The translations under genes and the position numbers were made by a program. The notes beneath the pieces were generated by a model. It saw only the letters and a list, made by a program, of their open reading frames with translations. It was not told the origin of the DNA and made no database searches. Below are positions 8,484 through 15,802 of a DNA stretch of 44,474 nucleotides, piece by piece. The stretch lies in assembly GCA_021800255.1 (NCBI GenBank), contig JAJYZC010000003.1, positions 1-44,474 on the forward strand, given 5' to 3'. This DNA is from Acidobacteriota bacterium. Lineage in GTDB: Bacteria; Acidobacteriota; Terriglobia; Terriglobales; Acidobacteriaceae. How positions within the stretch are numbered: position 1 is the stretch's first letter; every line of letters starts with the position of its first letter.

Positions 8484-10133
8484 CTAGTCAGAGTGAATCC
8501 AGCTTTGCAACAGACGCGAACTCTGCGTGGGCTCGCGCTTCATGTGCGCAGTCACCTGCTCGAAGATCTCCTGATTCCGCGCCCGCTCGTGGTCGGGTTC
8601 GACGGGTTTCGGGGAGGCCAGCGTACCGGATGCTGCTGCTCCAGCGGCCAGATCCTTGTTTTCCCCCTTGGCCGGAATTTTTGCCATCGCGGCCGCGCCC
8701 GCGGCGCGACGCAGGGCCGGCCGGACGCCGAAGGCCAGCACCGCCAGCAAGCCGAGAAGCAGAGCGGCGTACTTGATGAGAAAGGGCGAAGCCTCGACCG
8801 TGCCCAACAGTTGCTGGCGCAGCGGCACTGGCGGCTGTGGGCGATTCTGGGCAAAGGGCAGATCCTCGACCGTGACCACATCTCCGCGCGCCGCGTCGAA
8901 GCCCACCGCAGCCTGCGCCAGAGCGGTCAGATTTTGCAGCTCGGCGGCCGAGCGCCGCTGCCAGATCGCCGGCCGGCCGTACTCTGCGGGCTGAACCAGC
9001 CGGTCGTTCACGACGACGGCCGCCGTCAGACGCCGCACCCAGCCGGCGTTCTCCACCGTGTGCTTTACGGTCTTCGAGGCTGCGTAGGTTCCGGACTCGG
9101 TGGTTGCGCTCTCGGGCGAGGTGGTCTGCTTGGGATAGACAGGCAGAGGCTGGGAGTTGGGCGCGTTCGAGGCTGTGCCAGCAACCCCGGCGGCCACCGG
9201 CTGAGGACCGGTGTTCTGCTGCGTGCGCTGCATCGAGAGCGTCACCGTCTGGCTGGGATCATAGGTCTCCTGGGTCACGTCGGTGGCGGCCGGATCGTAA
9301 TCCAGAGTCACCGAAGCGCGCACGTTGCCCGCGCCCGTCACCGGCTCCAGGGTGGCGATCAACTTTTCCTCAAGCGCCTGCTCGGCGCTCAACTCCATGG
9401 CCTCGGGGGTCTTCGGCCCCAGCGGCAGATGGCCGTCGGCGTCCACCAGCACCACGTGATCGGGCCTCAAGCCGTCCACCGACGAGGCCACCAGGTTGCG
9501 GATCGCCTCCGCCTCGCCATCGGCCAGCGACAGATGGCGCAGCTTGATCACCACCGCAGCCTTGGCCGGACGGTCCTGACCGGAAAACAGCGAATCGTGC
9601 GGCAACACCAGATCCACGCGCGCCGATTCGACATCGGCGAGGGTCTCTATGGTGCGCGCCAGCTCGCCCTCAAGCGCCCGCTGGTAGTTGACGTGTTCGT
9701 CGAACTCCGAACCCACCCAGTTGGGCTTGTCGAAGAGCTCGAAGCCCATCTGCCCGCTCTTGACGCCTCCCTTGGCCGCGGCGGCGAGGCGCGCCTTGTC
9801 CAACTGCGCGGCGGGAACTAGGATGCCAGTTCCGTCCGGCGTCACATCGAAGGGAATCTGCGCCTGGGTCAAAACCTGGCTGATCTGGCGGGCATCGTCG
9901 GGATCCAGGCCGGTGTAAAGCGTGCGCCAATCGGTGCGCAGGCCCAGCCAGAGCAGTCCGCCCACAAGCCCCGTTAGCAGCAAAGCCGCGGTCAGCGCCC
10001 AGCGGCGCTGCTGGGGGGGCATCCCGGCCCATAAAATCCGGCTTCGTCCCCAAAGACCGGCGAAGCGGTCGCCCCACTGAGGCTGCCCGGGCAGCGTGCG
10101 CACACTCTTTTCCAACTGGGTTCCGGTGGCCAT
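8484..10133 (-). CDS. fliF: Flagellar M-ring protein FliF
   Basis: A 549-residue inner-membrane protein that forms the MS ring. The first membrane segment is at about residues 45-65 (WALTAALLLTGLVGGLLWLG) and the second at about 450-474. The ring-building motifs lie between them, including TGLDPDDARQISQVLTQAQI, the GQMGFELFDKPNWVGSEFDE region and a Ser/Thr/Pro-rich loop. The C-terminal tail ends with the FliG-binding segment SSRLLQSWIHSD. Its leader consists of the low-complexity array at 10140-10172, so the ribosome site is unusual: the nearest AGGAG copies lie more than 20 bases from the ATG and only GAAG is close. Confidence 0.97.
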   Translation of the reverse strand: MATGTQLEKSVRTLPGQPQWGDRFAGLWGRSRILWAGMPPQQRRWALTAALLLTGLVGGLLWLGLRTDWRTLYTGLDPDDARQISQVLTQAQIPFDVTPDGTGILVPAAQLDKARLAAAAKGGVKSGQMGFELFDKPNWVGSEFDEHVNYQRALEGELARTIETLADVESARVDLVLPHDSLFSGQDRPAKAAVVIKLRHLSLADGEAEAIRNLVASSVDGLRPDHVVLVDADGHLPLGPKTPEAMELSAEQALEEKLIATLEPVTGAGNVRASVTLDYDPAATDVTQETYDPSQTVTLSMQRTQQNTGPQPVAAGVAGTASNAPNSQPLPVYPKQTTSPESATTESGTYAASKTVKHTVENAGWVRRLTAAVVVNDRLVQPAEYGRPAIWQRRSAAELQNLTALAQAAVGFDAARGDVVTVEDLPFAQNRPQPPVPLRQQLLGTVEASPFLIKYAALLLGLLAVLAFGVRPALRRAAGAAAMAKIPAKGENKDLAAGAAASGTLASPKPVEPDHERARNQEIFEQVTAHMKREPTQSSRLLQSWIHSD

Positions 10134-10139
10134 GACTTC

Positions 10140-10172
10140 AGCTTCTAGCTTCTAGCTCCTAGCTCCTAGCCC
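10140..10172 (-). repeat. Low-complexity array before fliF start
   Basis: On the minus strand it reads as successive GCTAGGA and GCTAGAA units ending at the fliF ATG. It is in inverted orientation to the array at 10269-10305, so the two ends of the fliE-fliF spacer can pair around about 100 bases. Confidence 0.8.
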
Positions 10173-10268
10173 TTGGTTGCCGTTTGCACATGTGCGGGAG
10201 CTGCGCAATCTGCCGGCTCGCCGCGTCTGTTCACCATTCCTGAACCGTGATAGCCGATCTCGCACAGA

Positions 10269-10305
10269 AACTAGCTAGAAGCTAGCAGCTAAAAGCTAGA
10301 AGCTG
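10269..10305 (-). repeat. Low-complexity array after fliE stop
   Basis: It lies three bases past the fliE stop. On the minus strand it begins CAGCTTCTAGCTTTTAGCT, a 19-base sequence also present unchanged just after the flgK stop (23383-23401). Confidence 0.8.
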
Positions 10306-10308
10306 CTT

Positions 10309-10662
10309 TTAGAACTGCATCCCCATCACCGCCTGGTAGGCCTCAACCGCTTTGTTGCGCACCGCCAGCGCCAGTTCAAAGGCCATGCTGGCTTTTTCGG
10401 CGGCGATGACGGCCTCGTGCACATCCACCCCGGAACCGGTCATCAACCCCTCGACGGCCGCCTGGGCCTGCTCATCAAGACGATTGATCTGACCAACGGC
10501 ATCGGTCACCAGGCCGGCGAAGGGAGCCGGAGCCGCCCCTGCCCTATCCGCCGGCGGCAAGACCGGCGAGGCCCTGCCGGCGCCTGACGGATTGAAGGCC
10601 GCCGCCGAGGCGCCGCCGGGAGGGTTCATGGCGGGTTGTATCGCTCCTGCGGAAAGGCTCAC
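10309..10662 (-). CDS. fliE: MS-ring/rod junction protein FliE
   Basis: A 117-residue periplasmic protein that joins the MS ring to the proximal rod and is one of the first export substrates. The C-terminal half is recognisable FliE: a helix around GSGVDVHEAVIAAEKASMAF followed by the conserved VRNKAVEAYQAVMGMQF terminus. I prefer the GTG at 10662, which has GGAGG six bases upstream and starts 10 bases after the flgC stop. An ATG at 10629 is a possible shorter start, and an in-frame start at 10692 would overlap flgC. The N-terminal half is Ala/Pro/Gly-rich and not conserved. Confidence 0.93.
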   Translation of the reverse strand: MSLSAGAIQPAMNPPGGASAAAFNPSGAGRASPVLPPADRAGAAPAPFAGLVTDAVGQINRLDEQAQAAVEGLMTGSGVDVHEAVIAAEKASMAFELALAVRNKAVEAYQAVMGMQF

Positions 10663-10672
10663 GTCTTGCCTC

Positions 10673-11188
10673 CTACACGTTGGCGATCTCAAGCGCCGTG
10701 GTAATCATGCCCTTCTCTGCTTGCACGGCGGAGCCGTTCAAATCGTATGCACGCGTCGCCCCCATCAGGTCCACCATCTCTGTGACAGGGTTAATGTCTG
10801 GATAGGAGACATATCCGTCGGGTCCGGCATCCGGATTCCCAGGATCGTAGCGTTTGAGAGGAGGGGAGGGGTCCGAGACCACCGCTGCAACATGCACCCC
10901 GGGCGCCACAGCCTGGCTGCCGGGCGGGCTGAGCGTGGGCAGGGCCGCCGCAGCCAGCGCGTTGAACTGCGCACTGGGTGAGGCCGCGGTCGAGGCCACG
11001 GTCATGGAATCGAGAAAGTTGGGGTCGCCGCGGTCGGCGGCAAAGACCACCTCCTGGCGGCGGTAGGGACCTCCCGCCTCGGTGCGCGTGGTCTCGGCGT
11101 TGGCCATGTTGGCCGCCACCACCTCGGCGCGTATCCGTTCGGCCTGCATGGCCTCACCTGAAGCGTCCATCATTGCAAACAGGTTCAT
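10673..11188 (-). CDS. flgC: Proximal rod protein FlgC
   Basis: A 171-residue rod subunit. The N-terminal helix (SGEAMQAERIRAEVVAANMANAET) and the GGPYRRQEVVFAA segment are typical FlgC. The segment DGYVSYPDINPVTEMVDLM, followed by a helix with ATRAYDLNGSAVQAEKGM, is the conserved FlgC C-terminal signature. The ATG at 11188 has AAGGAGAT upstream. It follows flgB after 94 bases and precedes fliE, the usual flgB-flgC-fliE order. Confidence 0.96.
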   Translation of the reverse strand: MNLFAMMDASGEAMQAERIRAEVVAANMANAETTRTEAGGPYRRQEVVFAADRGDPNFLDSMTVASTAASPSAQFNALAAAALPTLSPPGSQAVAPGVHVAAVVSDPSPPLKRYDPGNPDAGPDGYVSYPDINPVTEMVDLMGATRAYDLNGSAVQAEKGMITTALEIANV

Positions 11189-11282
11189 CTTGTCATCTCC
11201 TTGGGAACTGCCGGCCTGCGCCCGCGGCCCTGTTCCGTGGCCGCCCCCCTGCCGGCATGGCAGCCGCGCCCGCTTCTTTGCC

Positions 11283-11648
11283 CTATTTGTCAGCGTGAAT
11301 GGCGTCCATTACCTCCTGGTACTGCACCCGCAGCAGGGCCGCGCCGGTCTTAAACCTCAGTTGCGCCTCGGCCAGATTCAGGCCCTCACGGTCCATGGAA
11401 ACATTGTTGCCGTCGGGCCGGGCGATGAGACCCGCAACGGTTTCAACATGCACCGGCTGCGCCGCCCGTCCCTGGTCCACATCGCGGATGGCCTCGCGCA
11501 TTTCGGCGTCGAAGTCCATTCCTACGGCCTTATATCCGGGAGTATCGATGTTGGCCATATTGGCAGCCGTCAGCTTGGCCTGGCTGACGGCCAGATCCAT
11601 GTAGCGCGCAATCTCGTCGCTCAACTCGGTCTCGATATGCATGGTCAT
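11283..11648 (-). CDS. flgB: Proximal rod protein FlgB
   Basis: A 121-residue rod subunit. Diagnostic segments are SQAKLTAANMANIDTPGYKA near residue 22 and the C-terminal LAEAQLRFKTGAALLRVQYQ. The ATG at 11648 has GGAGGG at good spacing; a second in-frame ATG six bases downstream is less favoured. The gene begins 69 bases after the FlgR-like activator. I found no convincing promoter in that gap, so read-through from the regulators is likely. Confidence 0.96.
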   Translation of the reverse strand: MTMHIETELSDEIARYMDLAVSQAKLTAANMANIDTPGYKAVGMDFDAEMREAIRDVDQGRAAQPVHVETVAGLIARPDGNNVSMDREGLNLAEAQLRFKTGAALLRVQYQEVMDAIHADK

Positions 11649-11717
11649 CGCGTTTCCCTCCGCGCGGCGCTTTTGTGCCTGCGCACTGAAAACCGTCCGG
11701 CTGCGCGCATGCGCGGC

Positions 11718-13058
11718 TCAGTCCACCAGACGCCCGAAGTCGATCTCACGGGCGGTAAGAATGGGGGACTCGCCGGCCAAGATGACAGCCCGCTCTAAAA
11801 CATGCTCGAGTTCGCGGACATTGCCCGGCCAGGCATGCGCCGCCAGCTTGGTCATGGCTCCACTATCTACACGCTTGACCGGGGCATCGCGGCCCATCTT
11901 CTCGAGAAAGTGCTCCACCAGCAGAGACAGATCCTGGATGTGCTCGGCCAGCGGCGGCGTGCGAATGAGAAAGACCGCCAGCCGGTAGTACAAGTCGGGG
12001 CGAAAGCCGCCGGTCTGGGCCTGCTCGGCCAGCGGCCGGTGGGTGGCGGCCAGGATGCGAACATCCACCCTCACGGTCTCGTTGTCGCCCACCCGCTGCA
12101 ACTCACCGCACTCGGCGAAACGGAGCAACTTCGATTGCAGGCCCAGCGGCATCTCTCCGATCTCGTCCAAAAACAGCGTGCCTCCGTCGGCGGCCTCGAT
12201 GCGGCCGGTACGGCCCTGCACAGCGCCGGTAAAGGCGCCGCGGGTGTGCCCGAACAGTTCGGCTTCGAGCAGGGCTTCAGGTATAGCAGCGCAATTGATG
12301 GCCACAAAGGGCTTGCGGCTTCTTGCCGACAGCCGGTGCACGGCCTCAGCGACCAGCTCCTTGCCGGAGCCGGTCGGCCCCTCAATGAGCACCGGCGTCA
12401 GGCGCGGCGCCACCAAACGGACGCGGCGGCTGATCTCCAACATGCAGGCGGCATTGCCAATCATCTCGGGCAGCCGTTCGGTCTCCGCTTGTTGGCTGGC
12501 GCGGCCCGGCAACTCGATGCGCATAGGGATGGTCTTGGCGGGCGCCTGCGGCATCGGTACCACGGCGGGCAGCTTATCCTGCAGCGCAGATGACGGTGCG
12601 ACTGCGGCGGCAGGCGGCAGGCCGGCGGCGGTGCGTCCGGGCGCCGTCTCGAAACCGTTGAACTCGGGCGCTAGGTTCCACGCCGCCGTATCGGTATCCT
12701 GCGAACGGCGCAAGGCATAAAGAAGCTCCTGACGGTAGGGGCCGCGCGGACCCTCTTGTGTGAGCGAACCGGCCGTGGTCACCAGGTCCACCAGCGGAAA
12801 CCGGTCCCGGAAATCGTGGAGGAACTCGGCAAGATCGAGATCGGGGAGCCAGGAATCGACGATGACGGCCTCCGGGATCGCGTCTTCGGCCTCGGCCCAG
12901 GCTTGCGCGCCGCTTCCGGCTTCGCGTACCTGCCAGCGCAGGCCGTTGAGAATTTGGGTGAGCCGCTGGCAAAAGCTGCGGTCGGCGCTGGCGACCAAAG
13001 CGGTGCGCGGACGCACGCGCAGGGCAGGCGGAAGAACGGGAACCGGAAAAGGCTGCAT
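11718..13058 (-). CDS. FlgR-like sigma-54 activator without DNA-binding domain
   Basis: A 446-residue NtrC-family activator. The N-terminal receiver-like domain (residues 15-125) keeps an aspartate in VIVDSWLPD (Asp68) but has only one residue of the usual acidic pair (VASADRS) and lacks the conserved Lys-Pro, so its phosphorylation is doubtful. The AAA+ domain is intact: Walker A GPTGSGKE (227-234), the sigma-54-contacting GAFTGA loop (274-279), Walker B GGTLFLDEIGE, and WPGNVRELEHVLERAVILAG. The protein stops 16 residues after that motif, so the Fis-type helix-turn-helix is missing, as in Helicobacter FlgR. It heads the flgB operon, and three sigma-54-like promoters in the window make it their likely activator (inference). 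Confidence 0.92.
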   Translation of the reverse strand: MQPFPVPVLPPALRVRPRTALVASADRSFCQRLTQILNGLRWQVREAGSGAQAWAEAEDAIPEAVIVDSWLPDLDLAEFLHDFRDRFPLVDLVTTAGSLTQEGPRGPYRQELLYALRRSQDTDTAAWNLAPEFNGFETAPGRTAAGLPPAAAVAPSSALQDKLPAVVPMPQAPAKTIPMRIELPGRASQQAETERLPEMIGNAACMLEISRRVRLVAPRLTPVLIEGPTGSGKELVAEAVHRLSARSRKPFVAINCAAIPEALLEAELFGHTRGAFTGAVQGRTGRIEAADGGTLFLDEIGEMPLGLQSKLLRFAECGELQRVGDNETVRVDVRILAATHRPLAEQAQTGGFRPDLYYRLAVFLIRTPPLAEHIQDLSLLVEHFLEKMGRDAPVKRVDSGAMTKLAAHAWPGNVRELEHVLERAVILAGESPILTAREIDFGRLVD

Positions 13059-13092
13059 GAAGATTCTCCTAAGCGCAAAAATGGATAATTAC

Positions 13093-13122
13093 TAACTTGA
13101 ATCGAGTCTTAACTTGCATCGA
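13093..13122 (-). promoter_or_regulatory. 13-bp direct repeat upstream of the FlgR-like gene
   Basis: TCGATGCAAGTTA and TCGATTCAAGTTA (minus strand) occur 17 bases apart with one mismatch. They span the end of the OmpR-type gene and the 50-base gap before the activator. The form suggests an operator, but the protein that might bind is unknown and chance cannot be excluded. Confidence 0.4.
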
Positions 13123-13894
13123 GGGCCGGAGCTGCGGGCGCAGCCGTGGCCTGGCCCGCGATTCGGCCCGTGGCCGGGGTCGCACCCGCAAGCATGGGAA
13201 GGGCGGCTAGCGGCGGGGTCATTTCCACCTCAGAAGGCACCATGTAACCCCGGCCGCGCACGGTCCGGATCAACTGCCCCGGCGGCGGATCCTTCAGCTT
13301 GCGGCGAAGGTAGTTGACATAGACGTCCACAATGTTCGTGGTCTGCGCCGGCTCCAGGTTCCAGACCGAGTCCAGCAGCTCCACGCGCGAGACGCACTGT
13401 CCGCGGTTGAGCAGCAGGTGCTCGAGCAGAGCAAATTCCTTATTGGTGAGGACTACAGTCTGGCCGCCGCGCCGGGCCGTGTGGTCCAGCCGGTCCATCT
13501 CCAGATCTCCGGCGCGAAGCTGCAGCCGCGCCTCCCGCTTGCGCCGCAGCAGGGCCCGGCAACGAGCCCGCAGCTCGTGCAGGCTGAAAGGCTTGACCAT
13601 AAGATCGTCGGCGCCCCGGTCCAGGCAGCGCACGCGCGTGTCCACCTCCTGCCGGGCGGTGAGCACCAGCACGGGAAGATCGGCATCGAGAGTACGCAGC
13701 TCTTCGAGCACCTGCTCGCCGTCTTTGACCGGCATGTTCAGGTCGAGAATGGTCAGATCGGGCATCTCCTGGCGAAACGCCTCCACGGCCGCCCCGCCGT
13801 CGTAGGCCAGACGGACGCGATGCCCGTCGGCTTCCAGCCCCCGGCTGAGAAACAATCCCAGCGCCTTGTCGTCCTCGGCAATGAGTAGCCTCAT
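13109..13894 (-). CDS. OmpR/PhoB-family response regulator
   Basis: A 261-residue two-domain regulator. The receiver has all key residues: acidic pair in IAEDD, phosphoacceptor Asp51 (LTILDLNMP), Thr in VLVLTA and Lys101 (VKPF). The winged-helix domain (about residues 125-225) has TNKEFALLEHLLLNRGQ, TNIVDVYVNYLRRKL and IRTVRGRGYM, so it should bind DNA. A roughly 35-residue Ala/Pro tail follows. No histidine kinase is in the window, so the partner is unknown. The ATG at 13894 has AAGGA upstream. It sits 50 bases before the FlgR-like gene in the same direction and may control the flagellar cascade (inference). Confidence 0.93.
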   Translation of the reverse strand: MRLLIAEDDKALGLFLSRGLEADGHRVRLAYDGGAAVEAFRQEMPDLTILDLNMPVKDGEQVLEELRTLDADLPVLVLTARQEVDTRVRCLDRGADDLMVKPFSLHELRARCRALLRRKREARLQLRAGDLEMDRLDHTARRGGQTVVLTNKEFALLEHLLLNRGQCVSRVELLDSVWNLEPAQTTNIVDVYVNYLRRKLKDPPPGQLIRTVRGRGYMVPSEVEMTPPLAALPMLAGATPATGRIAGQATAAPAAPALDAS

Positions 13895-13939
13895 GACAGT
13901 TCCTTTTCGCGCAACGCCGGCGCGCGCCTGCCCGCTAGA

Positions 13940-13964
13940 CCGCGCGGCCCGTTGTTTAAGCCGC
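13940..13964 (-). promoter_or_regulatory. Hairpin in the response-regulator leader
   Basis: A perfect seven-base stem, GCGCGGC with GCCGCGC, encloses an 11-base loop about 45 bases before the regulator's start. The function is not evident. The remaining 13895-14152 gap shows no gene. Confidence 0.35.
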
Positions 13965-14152
13965 GCTAAGCAAGGTTCTCCTTCACCTTCAGGCTAGACA
14001 AAACGAAACTCAAGATTGGAGAGAAAAAAGACAGGGAGGCGATTCCAGGATTGGCACAGGACGAGCACCCAATCCCAAAACGGCGCGGATCGCCTCGCCT
14101 TGGAGGAGGTCCGGCATACGCGCAGGCTAAAGTCTTTCAGCTTCCGTCCGAT

Positions 14153-15295
14153 TCAATTGGACCGGCCGCGAGACGCCGGCTGCCCGAATGCGCTGGGGCG
14201 GGAGCGGGAGGCTGCTTTGCGCTCGTACATAGCGGCATCGGCCCGGGCGAGAAGCTCTTTCATGGCCTCATCCGGCAGGCGTTCCGCCAGCCCGATGGAT
14301 GCGTCGATCTTCAGCTTAAGCGGGCCGGACTTTCCCTGAACGGTGTAATCTCCGCACACCCACTTGCGCAGGCGGTCGATCTGCGCGCCCGCCTCGGCCT
14401 GCGAGCAGTCCAGCACAATAATGAATTCATCACCGCCCCAGCGGCCGATCACGTCCGACTGGCGGCACACCGAACGCAGCTCCGTTGCGAACTGCTTGAG
14501 CAGTTCATCGCCCGTGAGGTGGCCGTGATCATCATTCACCTTTTTGAACCCGTCGATGTCCACAATCGCCACGCAAAAGACAGATCCAGACGCGATCCGG
14601 CTCTCGATCATGTTTTCCACGCACAGGCGGCTGCGCAGCCCGGTCAGCGCATCGTGGAAGGCCAGCGCTTCAGCCTCTTCGAGCTTGGTTTGATAAGTTG
14701 TAAGCCGTTCCTGAAGCTGGTCGAAGGCTGTTTTGCCTTCCGCAGTCATGCGATCAATGGATGTCTTCAGTTCTGCGGCGCTGGTTTCAATCGCGGCGCG
14801 AACTTCGGTCAGGTCTTCCAGGGTAGCGATTTCTTTGAGCCGCGCCGTGACCTCGTTGATCTGTTGGGCGCAGCGCTGATCTCGTGCGCCCACCGATTCC
14901 GCCGTGCGCGCCATCACGAGCAGCAGATCCTTTACCTCGCCCGCCTTTTGCTGATAATGCCGGGCCGTGTTTCTTCCCCAACCGCGGAGGTTCTCCTGTA
15001 TCCCCGTATTGGTGGCCTCCAACTCCGCGCGGCTCATGGCGGCGGAGAGGTTGGCCTTCAATTTTCCAAGACTGTCCTTGAGCTCATTGCCCAAGGCGGG
15101 GCATGCGTCCCGGCTGCAATTTCCCACCTCCAGCAACGTCGAGCCATATGCGGCCATCGCCAGGGCCAGCATGCCCGTCTCGTCTGTCTCAGCCGCCTCT
15201 CCACTGCCGGGAGAAGCCGAGTCCAGATACTTTTTCAGCGAGATGATTTTGCCTTGCAGCAAAGGCTCCCCCTCAGCGATTGGACCGCTCACCAA
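14153..15295 (-). CDS. Soluble diguanylate cyclase (GGDEF) with coiled-coil N-terminus
   Basis: A 380-residue protein with no membrane segment. Residues 1-65 are unassigned. Residues 70-215 are long heptad-rich helices, probably a coiled coil. Residues 210-370 form a GGDEF domain that makes c-di-GMP from GTP: DALTGLRSR, IVDIDGFKKVND, the catalytic GGDEF at 287-291 and an RxxD inhibitory site (RQSD, 278-281), so product inhibition is expected. The start is a TTG (15295) or the adjacent GTG (15292) just after AGGGG; both lie only a few bases from the start point of a sigma-28-like promoter, so a later start is possible. It is divergent from the second cyclase. Confidence 0.9.
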   Translation of the reverse strand: MVSGPIAEGEPLLQGKIISLKKYLDSASPGSGEAAETDETGMLALAMAAYGSTLLEVGNCSRDACPALGNELKDSLGKLKANLSAAMSRAELEATNTGIQENLRGWGRNTARHYQQKAGEVKDLLLVMARTAESVGARDQRCAQQINEVTARLKEIATLEDLTEVRAAIETSAAELKTSIDRMTAEGKTAFDQLQERLTTYQTKLEEAEALAFHDALTGLRSRLCVENMIESRIASGSVFCVAIVDIDGFKKVNDDHGHLTGDELLKQFATELRSVCRQSDVIGRWGGDEFIIVLDCSQAEAGAQIDRLRKWVCGDYTVQGKSGPLKLKIDASIGLAERLPDEAMKELLARADAAMYERKAASRSRPSAFGQPASRGRSN

Positions 15296-15306
15296 CCCCT
15301 ATTCTT

Positions 15307-15334
15307 CTATCGGCAGCAAATTGTCTATTCATCA
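15307..15334 (-). promoter_or_regulatory. Sigma-28-like promoter for the soluble cyclase
   Basis: The minus strand has GCCGATAG (seven of eight bases of GCCGATAA) with ATGAAT 12 bases upstream in the -35 position. The -35 half is weak. The same ATGAAT/GCCGATAG pair is seen before cheY. Confidence 0.5.
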
Positions 15335-15734
15335 GGCCGAACAACATCCTTGAAAATCGCCGGAAGTGTATGCCTATACCTCAAATGGGTTATTGTCAGA
15401 ATCGAAAGTTCCATTACCCTTGATGGATGAACCACACCTGAGGTAAGAGTGTATTGGGTGCACTTCGTCGACATGGCCCTCTCGAACGAGCGTGGCCGGC
15501 CGCCAAGCTGAAAATGGCTGGATTGCCGCTCCGAATGGCCTGATTCGATCCAACTACGTCTCTGACAACATGAATCCGTTTCATCCAATTCGTGCCCTCC
15601 CAAGTCCTAAAATGGGACCTGGAGCACCCTCAAGTGGTACAAAACTAAGCTGTCAGAGGCCTGCGTGATTCTTTCACAGGCTTGCTTCCGGCATTCGATG
15701 CCGGTGAGATTGGAAAATGCTGCAAAAGCGTTAT

Positions 15735-15760
15735 AGAAGTTTGGGCAAAACAGCCGATTT
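15735..15760 (+). promoter_or_regulatory. Sigma-28-like promoter for the membrane cyclase
   Basis: AGAAGTTT (six of eight bases of TAAAGTTT), a 10-base spacer and GCCGATTT (six of eight of GCCGATAA). The spacer is one base short of the enterobacterial norm. The predicted start point leaves a leader of about 35 bases with a strong AGGAGG site. Confidence 0.5.
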
Positions 15761-15802
15761 TATTACTTATTGTCGCGCAGAGCAGTGGATAGGAGGGCCG
15801 GG

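Larger units (their letters stand above)
15296..15802. other. Divergent intergenic region between two cyclase genes
   Basis: This 507-base gap separates two outward-facing GGDEF genes and carries a sigma-28-like promoter at each end. Small open frames within it lack ribosome sites and protein-like composition. A perfect hairpin (CCGGCAT-TCG-ATGCCGG, 15688-15704) lies upstream of the plus-strand promoter. I looked for a GEMM-type c-di-GMP riboswitch and did not recognise one. Confidence 0.6.

Noticed and set aside
8445-9821. 458-residue open frame on the plus strand
   Set aside because: Antisense to fliF; no recognisable domain and an Arg/Gly/His-rich composition.
11649-11717. Sigma-54 promoter for flgB
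   Set aside because: One GG-N10-GC spacing exists but both halves are far from consensus.
14051-15430. 459-residue open frame on the plus strand
   Set aside because: Exactly antisense to the GGDEF gene; composition is Arg/His/Leu-rich without domain motifs and no ribosome site precedes it.
15325-15603. 92-residue minus-strand frame between the cyclase genes
   Set aside because: No ribosome site, odd composition, and it overlaps the likely sigma-28 promoter.
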